Assembly: GCA_024235715.1 (NCBI GenBank)
Contig: JACKLW010000008.1
Location: forward strand, 62,001-126,000
DNA length: 64,000 nucleotides
Direction: 5' to 3'
DNA from: Accumulibacter sp.
GTDB lineage: Bacteria > Pseudomonadota > Gammaproteobacteria > Burkholderiales > Rhodocyclaceae
Made by a program: the position numbers and the translations under genes. Below, one piece after another: positions 14,068 through 22,835 of the stretch; the first letter of the stretch is position 1, and every line of letters starts with the position of its first letter. Below the pieces are notes generated by a model. The model saw only the letters and a program-made list of their open reading frames with translations. It was not told the origin of the DNA and ran no database searches.

Positions 14068-14844
14068 ATGTCGGGCCAGGGGAATAGTGCAGCAGCGTAC
14101 TTCGAACTGCCGGGAGAGCGCAGGCAGCCTTTCTGGCAGCTCGGCCTGTTCGTGCTGCTGGTGCTGGGCGTGCACCTGGGCGCGCTGTTCGCCGCGTTTG
14201 GAGTGGTCAGCCGCAGTTCGCTGCCGCAGGCGTTGCCGGTGCTGACGGTGCGCGTGCTGGCGCCTGCTCCGCCAATGGTGAAAGTCGAAGAAGCGAGAAA
14301 GGTCGAGCCAGCGAAGACGGCGAAGGAAGTTGAGCCGCCGGCCGCGGTGACGCCGGCAAGACCGGTCGAGCCACCGAGAAAGATGCGACCTACGAAGCCT
14401 GCGCGTGCATCGACGGTCCGGGGGAAAAAAGTGCCAGCGACGCCGGTAGCGGTACTGACGGCCGCCGTCACGGCGCCGGCGCCGAGTGCGTTTGCGGTTG
14501 CGTCGCAGCCGGCGTCGCCGGCCGTGGCAGCGCCGCCGCCAGCGGCGACAAGCCCGGCCGTGGTCGGGGCGCGATTCGACGCCGACTACCTGCGCAACCC
14601 GGCGCCGGTCTATCCGCAAACATCGCGCCGCCTGGGCGAGGAAGGGCGCGTCGTCCTGCGCATCCGGGTCAGCGCCGAGGGCTTGCCGCTGGACATCGAG
14701 ATCCGGCACTCGAGCGGTTTTCGGCGGCTCGATGAAGCGGCCAGGGCTGCCGTCGAGCACTGGCGCTTCGTTCCCGCCCGGCGCGGCGAGACGGCGATCG
14801 AGTCGTCGGTACTGGTCCCGTTACAATTCACTCTCAAGGACTGA
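14068..14844 (+). CDS. tonB: TonB energy-transducing protein
   Basis: 258 residues from ATG 14068 after AAGGCGGAG. One N-terminal helix (FWQLGLFVLLVLGVHLGALF) is followed by a long Pro/Ala/Lys-rich periplasmic spacer (about residues 60-170) and a C-terminal TonB domain with NPAPVYPQTSRRLGEEGRV and SSGFRRLDEAARAAVEHWRF. TonB transmits proton-motive energy from ExbB-ExbD to outer membrane siderophore, heme or cobalamin receptors. It heads the tonB-exbB-exbD operon. No TonB-dependent receptor is in this window. No clear Fur box was found upstream. Confidence 0.9.
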   Translation: MSGQGNSAAAYFELPGERRQPFWQLGLFVLLVLGVHLGALFAAFGVVSRSSLPQALPVLTVRVLAPAPPMVKVEEARKVEPAKTAKEVEPPAAVTPARPVEPPRKMRPTKPARASTVRGKKVPATPVAVLTAAVTAPAPSAFAVASQPASPAVAAPPPAATSPAVVGARFDADYLRNPAPVYPQTSRRLGEEGRVVLRIRVSAEGLPLDIEIRHSSGFRRLDEAARAAVEHWRFVPARRGETAIESSVLVPLQFTLKD

Positions 14845-14867
14845 ACAGGAAGAAAAAGGACCATACG

Positions 14868-15602
14868 ATGCAAATGGAGTTGGGGTTGGCGCAGTTCTGG
14901 GCGCAGGGTGATCTGGTGACGCGATCGGTGGCGATACTGCTGCTCCTGCTGTCAGTGGTCAGCTGGTACGTGATCGCCGTCAAGGCCTGTTCCGTCTGGC
15001 AGGCCAAGCGTTGTCACGCGCGCGCACTGGCGTCTTTCTGGGGCGCGCCAAGTCTGCCGGCGGCGATCGAAGCGATCCGGCTCGAAGACCGCACCGGCAT
15101 CTTTACCAGCATGGCCGTTGCCGGTGCCAATGCGGCCGGGCTGCATCGCGAGCATTCCGATCGCGGTATCGGTGCCGGGGTCAGCGTCAGCGAGTTCGTC
15201 ACGCGCTCCCTGCGCAGCCAGATCGTCGACGCGCAGGCCAGTATCGAGTCCGGGCTGACCTTCCTGGCATCGGTCGGCTCGACGGCGCCGTTCATCGGTC
15301 TGTTCGGGACGGTCTGGGGCATCTACCATGCCCTGGTTGGCCTCTCTGGCGCGACCCGAGTGGTCCTCGACAAGGTTGCCGGCCCGGTCGGGGAGGCGCT
15401 GATCATGACTGCCGGTGGTCTTTTCGTGGCGATCCCGGCGGTGCTCGCCTACAACGCCTTCACCCGCGGCAACCGCCTGACGCTGGCGCGACTGGACGGC
15501 TTTGCGCACGACCTGCACGCCTACCTGACGACCGGCCTGCGCGGTCGGCCCGGTGACCGGCTGGTGGACCTGGGTGCGGTGCGCGCCGGACGTAGCGGCT
15601 GA
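14868..15602 (+). CDS. exbB: Biopolymer transport protein ExbB
   Basis: 244 residues with three transmembrane helices typical of ExbB/TolQ/MotA: about 16-38, then the paired helices after the cytoplasmic loop, with LTFLASVGSTAPFIGLFGTVWGIYHA and GPVGEALIMTAGGLFVAIPAVLAYNAF containing the family signatures. It forms the pentameric proton channel with ExbD. AAAAAGGA lies before the ATG at 14868; an internal ATG 6 bases later is also possible. It lies 23 bases after tonB and 16 bases before exbD. Confidence 0.92.
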   Translation: MQMELGLAQFWAQGDLVTRSVAILLLLLSVVSWYVIAVKACSVWQAKRCHARALASFWGAPSLPAAIEAIRLEDRTGIFTSMAVAGANAAGLHREHSDRGIGAGVSVSEFVTRSLRSQIVDAQASIESGLTFLASVGSTAPFIGLFGTVWGIYHALVGLSGATRVVLDKVAGPVGEALIMTAGGLFVAIPAVLAYNAFTRGNRLTLARLDGFAHDLHAYLTTGLRGRPGDRLVDLGAVRAGRSG

Positions 15603-15618
15603 GCAGGGGGAGAGGGCG

Positions 15619-16035
15619 ATGGCATTCGGTTCCTTCGAAAACAGTGGCAGCAGCCAGCCGATGGCGGAAATCAACACCACGCCGCTGGTCGACGTGATGC
15701 TGGTCCTGCTGGTGATCTTCATCATCACCGCACCGCTTTTCAGCGACGCGGTGCCCATCGACCTGCCGCGCGTCGATGCGAGCCGGCTCGACGATCCGCC
15801 GCGGGTGTTGTCGGTGGCCATCGACGCTGCCGGCGAGGTTTTCGTCGACGGCCAGGCCAGCGCCCCAACCGAGCTGGCCGCGCGTTTCGCCGCGATAACT
15901 GCCGGCAACGGCGAGATCGAACTGCACCTGCGCGCCGACCGTGCCACCCCTTACGAGCGCGTCACCGAAGTTCTTGCCGAGGCGCAACGCGCCGGACTGG
16001 TGAAGATCGCCTTTGTCACCGAACCAAGGCGATAG
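15619..16035 (+). CDS. exbD: Biopolymer transport protein ExbD
   Basis: 138 residues. AEINTTPLVDVMLVLLVIFI contains the essential aspartate of the single transmembrane helix that carries protons through the ExbB pore; FIITAPLF closes the helix. A periplasmic domain follows with VSVAIDAAGEVFVDG and LHLRADRATPYERV, normal for ExbD/TolR. The ATG at 15619 follows GGGGGAGAGGG. Third gene of the tonB operon; length is standard. Confidence 0.92.
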   Translation: MAFGSFENSGSSQPMAEINTTPLVDVMLVLLVIFIITAPLFSDAVPIDLPRVDASRLDDPPRVLSVAIDAAGEVFVDGQASAPTELAARFAAITAGNGEIELHLRADRATPYERVTEVLAEAQRAGLVKIAFVTEPRR

Positions 16036-16199
16036 GGTTTGACGTATTGCCGCGCCTCTTGCCCGGACGCGTGCCAGCCATCTCGGTGCGGTGACTGGCC
16101 TGGAAAAGCATGACTCGCTGGAGAAGCTGCGACAAGCATGATCCAGGAGAGCTACCATCTAGCCGTGTTTGCTACCGTTGTCGCTGGATCTGCTACGGA

Positions 16200-16430
16200 A
16201 TGCTTACCTCTCTACTATTCGGCTCGGCCGCTTGCCGGGAAGAGCGAACAGATAGCGACGTAGATGTCTTGCTTGTCGGCACAGTTGGTTTTGCCGAGGT
16301 GGTCAAGGCCCTGCACACGGCGCAAGGTTGCGGGGGAGACGGTTTTCTGTTCGAGTTGCTCGCCAAGGACAAGCTTTTCCTGTTGGGAGACGAAGATGAG
16401 CTTGGAGAACGTGCTGGCGATCAAGCGGCT
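16200..16430 (+). pseudogene. Remnant of an MNT-type nucleotidyltransferase (antitoxin of a HEPN/MNT pair)
   Basis: The open frame begins MLTSLLFGSAACREERTDSD and continues VDVLLVGTVGFAEVVKAL, the GS-x10-D-x-D core of minimal nucleotidyltransferases (G-S-A, then D-S-D-V-D), then skips the middle of the family and ends LFELLAKDKLFLLGDEDELGE, which matches the C-terminus. The expected R of GSAARGE is C, and about a third of the family length is missing after HTAQ. In intact loci MntA AMPylates the HEPN toxin. This copy is an internally deleted relic. Confidence 0.62.
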
Positions 16431-16491
16431 GCTCCGGCATCGGGCCTCTCCAGCCAACATCCTCAAGCGGTTGGGCGTGACGGAACGCTAA
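16396..16491 (+). pseudogene. Truncated HEPN-like partner of the MNT remnant
   Basis: Overlapping the end of the MNT remnant, ATG 16396 opens MSLENVLAIKRLLRHRASPA and stops after 31 residues at 16491. The opening resembles the start of small HEPN/DUF86-like proteins that overlap MNT genes (MSLENLL-x-x-x-x-L-x-x-H), but the rest of the domain, including the R-x4-6-H nuclease motif, is gone. Calling it by similarity of about 15 residues is tentative; the overlap geometry supports it. Confidence 0.42.
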
Positions 16492-16599
16492 TCGAGTGCA
16501 TCGCGCGAGCGGAATCGTTGATTCAGCGTATCGGCAGGGCAGGGCTCGGCAGGTGAGGGCAACTCACCTTCAGCACCGCGACGAGATAGGCCATTGGGG

Positions 16600-16628
16600 T
16601 TGACAGCGCCGGCAGGCACCCGGATAAT
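16600..16628 (+). promoter_or_regulatory. Strong sigma-70 promoter of tRNA-Gly
   Basis: A perfect TTGACA at 16600-16605 is followed after 17 bases by GATAAT at 16623-16628 (5 of 6). The start would fall near 16635, about 73 bases before tRNA-Gly. Near-consensus promoters are normal for stable RNA genes. Confidence 0.8.
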
Positions 16629-16707
16629 GCGCCGCGCTGGTGGTCATGAACGTAGCGATGCAGTCCGGTCTTCCGGAGCAGCTATGCGGCGCCAGAAATG
16701 TTTCCAA

Positions 16708-16783
16708 GCGGGAGTAGCTCAGTTGGTAGAGCGATACCTTGCCAAGGTATAGGTCGAGAGTTCGAGACTCTTCTCCCGCTCCA
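16708..16783 (+). tRNA. tRNA-Gly (anticodon GCC)
   Basis: 76 bases. Acceptor GCGGGAG (16708-16714) pairs with CTCCCGC (16773-16779); the D-loop AGCTCAGTTGGTAGAGC, the anticodon arm ACCTTGCCAAGGT with GCC, and the T-arm GAGTTCGAGACTC are all present, and the 3' CCA is encoded. It reads GGC and GGU glycine codons. Confidence 0.97.
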
Positions 16784-16790
16784 TATATTG

Positions 16791-16830
16791 AAGGGAAAGT
16801 GCGTCAAGCACTTTCCCTTTCTTTCATTTC
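16791..16830 (+). terminator. Rho-independent terminator after tRNA-Gly
   Basis: A perfect 12-base-pair stem (AAGGGAAAGTGC at 16791-16802 with its complement at 16808-16819) with loop GTCAA is followed by a T-rich TTTCTTTCATTT tract. It begins 8 bases after the tRNA-Gly CCA and separates it from tRNA-Leu. Confidence 0.85.
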
Positions 16831-16854
16831 GGGGCAGGTATAATTGGCCGCATC

Positions 16855-16938
16855 GCCCGGATGGTGGAATAGGTAGACACAAGAGACTTAAAATCTCTCG
16901 GCCTTGCGGCCATGCCGGTTCGATCCCGGCTCCGGGCA
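16855..16938 (+). tRNA. tRNA-Leu (anticodon TAA)
   Basis: A class II tRNA of 84 bases. Acceptor GCCCGGA (16855-16861) pairs with TCCGGGC (16931-16937), discriminator A. The anticodon arm GAGACTTAAAATCTC has TAA, the variable arm CGGCCTTGCGGCCATG is long as in tRNA-Leu, and the T-arm GCCGGTTCGATCCCGGC is intact. CCA is not encoded. A TATAAT sits just upstream at 16839-16844. Confidence 0.96.
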
Positions 16939-16975
16939 CGATCCGCCCACCGCACGCTTTCTGCTCGGGTTCACC

Positions 16976-17425
16976 ATGATCATTTTCGACCTTGCCTGTC
17001 AGCACGAGCATCGCTTTGAAGGCTGGTTCCAGTCTCGCGAGGATTTCGACGAACAGTCGTCACGCGGCCTGGTCGGCTGTCCCGACTGCGGTTCCCTGCA
17101 GGTGCGCCGCGTTCCGTCGGCACTGCATCTCGGCAGTCAGCCCAGGACGGCATCACCGGCAGTGACCGTGGCGGCTTCGCCGGAGGCTGCCGTGGACCGT
17201 CGTGGTGGCCCCCTGTCGACCTATCGGCAGCTGACGACGATGCTGCTCGCCAGTTGCGAGGACGTCGGTGACCGCTTTGCCGAAGAGGCGAGAAGGATTC
17301 ACTATCTCGAGGCGCCGGCGCGCTCGATTCGCGGTGAGGCCAGTGCCGAGGACTACGAGGCGCTGCGTGACGAGGGCGTCGAAGTGCTCCGCCTGCCGCG
17401 CCTGAAGGCGGGAGATCTGCATTGA
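16976..17425 (+). CDS. DUF1178 family protein
   Basis: 149 residues from ATG 16976. The N-terminus MIIFDLACQHEHRFEGWFQS and the CPDCG knuckle (GLVGCPDCGSLQVRRVPSA) define DUF1178. A variable middle is followed by the conserved C-terminal helices (DVGDRFAEEARRIHYLEA and AEDYEALRDEGVEVLRLP). The four-cysteine arrangement (CxHxH near the start plus CPDC) suggests zinc binding; function is unknown. It directly follows tRNA-Leu and precedes the formaldehyde genes by 35 bases. Confidence 0.9.
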   Translation: MIIFDLACQHEHRFEGWFQSREDFDEQSSRGLVGCPDCGSLQVRRVPSALHLGSQPRTASPAVTVAASPEAAVDRRGGPLSTYRQLTTMLLASCEDVGDRFAEEARRIHYLEAPARSIRGEASAEDYEALRDEGVEVLRLPRLKAGDLH

Positions 17426-17448
17426 TGCCGGGTGCGCAGACCGGTTGA

Positions 17449-18573
<1,125 letters not shown>

Positions 18574-18578
18574 CCGAC

Positions 18579-19439
18579 ATGGCTGGCACGCCCGCGGCGC
18601 TCGACGAAGTCACCGCCAATCGTTGCTTCGGCGGCTGGCATCGTCGCTATCGCCATGACTCGGCGACCCTGCGCTGCGAGATGGTGTTTGCCGTCTACCT
18701 GCCGCCGCAGGCGGCGAGCGGGCCGGTGCCGGCGATCTACTGGCTGTCGGGCCTGACCTGCAGCGACGAGAACTTCATGCAGAAAGCGGGTGCGCTGCGC
18801 GTCGCCGCCGAACTGGGCCTGGCGATCGTCGCCCCCGACACCAGCCCGCGCGGTGCGGCGGTGCCGGGCGACCCCGAAGGCGCCTGGGATTTCGGTCACG
18901 GCGCCGGTTTCTACCTGAACGCGACGCGGCAGCCGTGGGCCGAGAACTACCGCATGCACGACTATGTCGTCTTCGAGCTGCCGGCGCTCATCGAAGCCTG
19001 CCTGCCGATCGACGCACGGCGTGGCATCAGCGGCCATTCGATGGGCGGCCACGGGGCGCTGGTCTGTGCGCTGCGCAACCCCGGCCGCTACCGCTCGCTG
19101 TCTGCCTTCGCGCCGATCAGCAATGCTCTGGCCAGCCCCTGGGGACAGAAGGCTTTTGCGCGCTACCTTGGCGACGACCGCGCCGCGTGGAAGGAATGGG
19201 ATGCCTGCGAACTGATTGCCGGGGGCGGCGAACGCCTGCCCCTGCTGGTCGATCAGGGCGAGGCCGACGGTTTCCTGGTCGAGCAGCTGCAACCGGAGAA
19301 ACTGCGCCACGCCTGCACGGCTGCCGGGCATCCGCTGACGCTGCGTGTGCATCCTGGCTATGACCACAGCTACTATTTCATCGCCAGCTTCATCGACGAT
19401 CACCTGCGCCATCACGGCGCCGCCTTGCTCTCCTCGTGA
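18579..19439 (+). CDS. fghA: S-formylglutathione hydrolase
   Basis: 286 residues, esterase D family. The nucleophile elbow GHSMGGHGAL contains the catalytic serine, the acid and base lie in QGEADGFL and GYDHSYYF, and the oxyanion region WLSGLTCSDENFMQKAG is conserved. It hydrolyses S-formylglutathione to formate and glutathione. Only 5 bases separate it from the dehydrogenase, so they are one operon. Its last 28 bases overlap the 3' end of the convergent HDOD-GGDEF gene. Confidence 0.95.
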   Translation: MAGTPAALDEVTANRCFGGWHRRYRHDSATLRCEMVFAVYLPPQAASGPVPAIYWLSGLTCSDENFMQKAGALRVAAELGLAIVAPDTSPRGAAVPGDPEGAWDFGHGAGFYLNATRQPWAENYRMHDYVVFELPALIEACLPIDARRGISGHSMGGHGALVCALRNPGRYRSLSAFAPISNALASPWGQKAFARYLGDDRAAWKEWDACELIAGGGERLPLLVDQGEADGFLVEQLQPEKLRHACTAAGHPLTLRVHPGYDHSYYFIASFIDDHLRHHGAALLSS

Positions 19440-21379
19440 ATCGATCTGCCGTCACTCGGCTGCGCGACGACGACGCGATTGCGACCGCTGTTCTTGGCCT
19501 GGTAGAGCGCGGCGTCGGCAATCTGGATCAGCGTCTGGCTGTCCTTTTCCGAACCGCTGGCATGCGCCACGCCGATGCTGACGGTCACCGGCAGCGACTT
19601 GCGTTGCCACAGGAAATCGTATCTTTCGACCAGCGTCCGGATGCGCTCCGCGATCTGTACCGCGGCACGCGCGTTGGCATTGGGCAGCACGGCGGCGAAC
19701 TCCTCGCCACCATAGCGAAAGACCAGATCCTCGCTGCGTGAGACACGCTTGAGCAGGTCGGCGAGCTGGCGCAGGACGGCGTCGCCTGCGGGGTGGCCGT
19801 AGGTGTCGTTGATTCGCTTGAAGTGGTCGATATCCAGCAGCAGGCAGGACAGGGGCAGCGCGTTGGACTGCGAAAACGCCCATTCCGAGGCCAGGAAATC
19901 GAGACCGTGGCGCCGGTTCGGGAGTTGCGTCAGGGTATCGGTCAAGGCTTCCTGCAGCAGACGCTTGTGGGCCACGGCGAACTCGCCCGTCGAGCGCATG
20001 ATGCCGCGGCGCTCACGTTGAATCTCCTCGCGCAGCAACAGCATGCGCGTCGCGGTATTCAGCCGGACGCGCAGCGTCTGCACGGTCAGGGGCTTGACCA
20101 GGACATCGTCAGCGCCGGCCTCGACGGCCTCGATAATGTGCTTCTCGCTATCCGGGGATGCCAGCAGCAGGGCGTAGGTCTCCTTGCCCGCCGCTGTCTG
20201 GCGAAGGATGCGGCAGAAGACGGCGGGCTTGAGCCCGGGCATCGCCATGTCGGCAATGATGATCTGCGCAGGCTGGCGCAGCGCCTGCTTCAGCCCTTCC
20301 GGCGAACTCTCGAGCAGTACCGGCAGATGGCCGAGGTTCTCGATTTGCTCGATCAGGACGGGCAGCTCTGCCGCGGGGATGCCGAGCAACTGCACCTGCA
20401 GGCGCGGCGCTACCGGCTTGCCGCTCTGCTCGGGCGTGCTGGCGCCGCTGACCCTGCGGCTCGGTGGACTGGCCGCCAGGATTTCGGCGAAGGGCGGCAA
20501 CTCCTGCGTGCGAACCTGCAGCGTCGCGCCCCAGTCGCGCCAGCGTCTCGACATCCGGTCGACCATGTCGTTTAGTGCGTCACCGCTGATTCCGAGGCGT
20601 GCAGCCCGGGTCAGCAGGCCGGGCAGGAGACTCCAGCGCGCCTCTTCGTCGGCCATGCAGATCTCGGCCAGAGAGCGGGCGAAGTTGAGCGAGTGGGTCA
20701 GCGTCTGCAGACGCGAGCCGTCCGGAAAGCCGGCGACATCGGGCTGCTCGTGATGGTAGGCGGCCTGGATCAGCATGTCCGGCAAGCCCCACTCGGCGAG
20801 CATCGTCGCACCGAGCTGGCGATGGTCCATGGCGAAGCGCTGCTGTTCGAGCGCCGCCAGATCCTGCTGCTTTTCCCGCACCGCGATCAGCACGTCGGAG
20901 TATTCGTCCGGGTACAGCGAGGCCATCGCCAGTTCGCCGACCCGGGTCAGCAGACCGATGGTGAAGATGTCCTCACTTGAAATCTGCGCGAAACGAGCGA
21001 GTTCCTGGCAAGCGATGCCGGTGGCCAGCGAATGTCCCCAGAACGCCGCGTAGTCGAATTCCGTGCACTGGCCGCTCTTGTGGCTGTGCATCACCGACAG
21101 GCCGATCACCAGATCACGAACCTTGAACGAACCGAGGGCAACGATTGCGCGCTGCAGCGATACGATCGGCCGTGTCCGGCCAAAGGCGGCCGCGTTGGCG
21201 AACTTGAGCAGGCGGCCGGCGATCGCCGGATCCGACTGGACCAGCCGCACCAGTTCCGGGACGCGGAAGTCGTCCCGCTGCAGCAGCTTGATGATCGCGA
21301 AGGCAACGCCTTTCGGCGACGGCAACTTGCCCGTCGCTTTCATCGAACGGTAGCGGTCGGGGTCGACGAAGCTGATCAA
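19412..21379 (-). CDS. HDOD-receiver-GGDEF signalling protein (probable diguanylate cyclase)
   Basis: 655 residues. An HDOD domain (about 18-215, with DPAIAGRLLKFANAAAFG and the HH in AAYHHEQP) is followed by a receiver-like domain (about 325-440, D in IIADMAMPG, K in VLVKPL) and a GGDEF domain (about 475-640). The active site is RYGGEEF and an allosteric RxxD site (RSED) lies five residues before it, so c-di-GMP synthesis with product inhibition is expected. Putting the receiver between HDOD and GGDEF is an uncommon order. The listed start is a TTG; an ATG at residue 13 is the alternative, neither having a strong ribosome site. The 3' end overlaps fghA by 28 bases. Confidence 0.87.
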   Translation of the reverse strand: MISFVDPDRYRSMKATGKLPSPKGVAFAIIKLLQRDDFRVPELVRLVQSDPAIAGRLLKFANAAAFGRTRPIVSLQRAIVALGSFKVRDLVIGLSVMHSHKSGQCTEFDYAAFWGHSLATGIACQELARFAQISSEDIFTIGLLTRVGELAMASLYPDEYSDVLIAVREKQQDLAALEQQRFAMDHRQLGATMLAEWGLPDMLIQAAYHHEQPDVAGFPDGSRLQTLTHSLNFARSLAEICMADEEARWSLLPGLLTRAARLGISGDALNDMVDRMSRRWRDWGATLQVRTQELPPFAEILAASPPSRRVSGASTPEQSGKPVAPRLQVQLLGIPAAELPVLIEQIENLGHLPVLLESSPEGLKQALRQPAQIIIADMAMPGLKPAVFCRILRQTAAGKETYALLLASPDSEKHIIEAVEAGADDVLVKPLTVQTLRVRLNTATRMLLLREEIQRERRGIMRSTGEFAVAHKRLLQEALTDTLTQLPNRRHGLDFLASEWAFSQSNALPLSCLLLDIDHFKRINDTYGHPAGDAVLRQLADLLKRVSRSEDLVFRYGGEEFAAVLPNANARAAVQIAERIRTLVERYDFLWQRKSLPVTVSIGVAHASGSEKDSQTLIQIADAALYQAKNSGRNRVVVAQPSDGRSIHEESKAAP

Positions 21380-21520
21380 GGAAGTTTCAAGTCCGGCATT
21401 TGCGGGCGATTATGCTACAAAACGTAACGCTGTCGCGCGTGGCGTTGGCCGCGTTCGCCGCCGCGTCCCCCGTGCAGCGTCGCCGCGGCAGCGAGCTTCT
21501 TTCGCGCGTCTGTTTCCGTC

Positions 21521-21889
21521 TCATAGCAGTTCAGTGTCGTCGTGGCTGTAGGCCGGGCTGCAGCAACAGAGTATGTGCAGCGCCGCGTCGCCGGTGGCGG
21601 TGACGCAGTGCGCGCTGCCCGGCGGAATCAACACCGTGTCGCCGGCAGCGATGCTCAGCGTTTCCCCGGCCAGGACCATGACCCCCGCGCCACGCGTCAC
21701 GTGATACAGCTCCTCGCTTAGCCGGTGGCGGTGCAGGTGTGTCTGCTGGCCCGGCTGGACGATGGCCTCGGCGAGGCTTTGCGAGCGGTTGCCATGGACT
21801 GCCGGATGCATCAGCTCGCGTATTTCCGAGCCATCACGGGTGGTGTAGACCGCAACGTCGCTGAGTCGGGTCTTCGCCATCTTGCTCAT
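21521..21889 (-). CDS. Small cupin-domain protein
   Basis: 122 residues with one cupin barrel. Motif 1 is seen as HLHRHRLSEELYHVTRGAG (metal ligands H, H, E, H) and motif 2 as GDTVLIPPGSAHCV. Such single-domain cupins bind a metal and may be sugar isomerases, small dioxygenases or sensors; nothing more specific can be said. Three consecutive cysteines near the end (LCCCSP) are unusual. Its ATG overlaps the stop of the upstream SRAP gene (ATGA), so the two are translationally coupled. Confidence 0.8.
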   Translation of the reverse strand: MSKMAKTRLSDVAVYTTRDGSEIRELMHPAVHGNRSQSLAEAIVQPGQQTHLHRHRLSEELYHVTRGAGVMVLAGETLSIAAGDTVLIPPGSAHCVTATGDAALHILCCCSPAYSHDDTELL

Positions 21890-22575
21890 GATTCCTCCTC
21901 CTTGCCCAGTGCGGCGGTGAGTGCGCTATCGTCCTCGCTGCTCCGGCCGACCCGGGGACTCACCGGCCAGGTCTGCATGGCGACTGCCGGGAAAGGCCGG
22001 ATCAGCGCCCGGGCATCCGCGACGCTCGTGCTCAGCCAGGCCGGCCAGTGTTCGGCAGCCAGGATCAGCGGCATGCGCGCATGGATTGGCTGCAGCAGTT
22101 CGTTGGCGGCGGTGGTGACGATGCAGCAGCTGCGCAGGATCTCGCCGGACGGCATTGTCCACGCTTCCCAGAGTCCGCCGATGGCCATCGTTTCGCCGGA
22201 TTTCAGCGAACTGTAATACGGTTGTTTGCGCGCCGGCCCTGGTGCCGCGGCGGTCCGCTGCCACTCGTAGAAACCGCTGGCCGGGATAAGGCAGCGGCGG
22301 CGCCGGAAGGCCTCGCGGAAAGCCGGCTTTTCGGACAGCGATTCGCCGCGCGCATTGATCAGGCGGGCGCCGATCGCCGGGTCCTTCGCCCAGTGTGGTA
22401 CGAGGCCCCAGCGCAGCAGGTGCAGAACGCGCTCGCCGACCGGCGATTGGCGAATCACCGCAATCTCGCTTGCCGGGGCGATGTTGTAGCGCGCAGGAAA
22501 GTCGACGCACTCGTCGAGGGCGAAGCGGCGCGACAACTGTGAGCGAGGGGCCTCGAGAGCATAGCGTCCACACAT
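21886..22575 (-). CDS. yedK: SOS response-associated (SRAP/YedK/HMCES) abasic-site protein
   Basis: 229 residues. The essential cysteine 2, exposed after removal of Met1, is in MCGRYAL; NARGESLSEKPAF, GFYEWQ and the histidine in IHARMPLIL are the remaining active-site elements. SRAP proteins form a stable thiazolidine DNA-protein cross-link with abasic sites in single-stranded DNA, shielding them from cleavage. Start and length match the family. Overlaps the cupin gene by 4 bases. No LexA box was evident upstream. Confidence 0.93.
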   Translation of the reverse strand: MCGRYALEAPRSQLSRRFALDECVDFPARYNIAPASEIAVIRQSPVGERVLHLLRWGLVPHWAKDPAIGARLINARGESLSEKPAFREAFRRRRCLIPASGFYEWQRTAAAPGPARKQPYYSSLKSGETMAIGGLWEAWTMPSGEILRSCCIVTTAANELLQPIHARMPLILAAEHWPAWLSTSVADARALIRPFPAVAMQTWPVSPRVGRSSEDDSALTAALGKEEES

Positions 22576-22755
22576 GGCAGGAGTTTAACCCAAGGCTGTG
22601 TGCGCACAGCTGCCGGGTGCCGGTGGTCGGCTGGCGAGGAGCGCTCTTATTGATCGGCCGCGGGAACAGGCGCGGGTCGCTGCGCATTATTTGCGGCCGA
22701 AGCCCTGGCCGGCGCGCAGCACCGGCCACTGGACCGGGTGCGCGTCGATGGCTGC

Positions 22756-22830
22756 AAAAAAAAGCCTGCCGCCCGCGAGGGCGACAGGCGAATGCTTGCC
22801 GCCTGGCCGCTATCTGCTCAGCGGCCAGGC
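22756..22830 (-). terminator. Double-hairpin terminator after prpE
   Basis: Immediately after the prpE stop, 22830-22801 forms a perfect stem (GCCTGGCCGCT with its complement, 8-base loop). A second stem at 22789-22764 (GCCTGTCGCC with GGCGGCAGGC, one G-U pair) is followed by eight U on the minus strand (22763-22756). The second is a textbook intrinsic terminator. Confidence 0.88.
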
Positions 22831-22835
22831 GTCAA

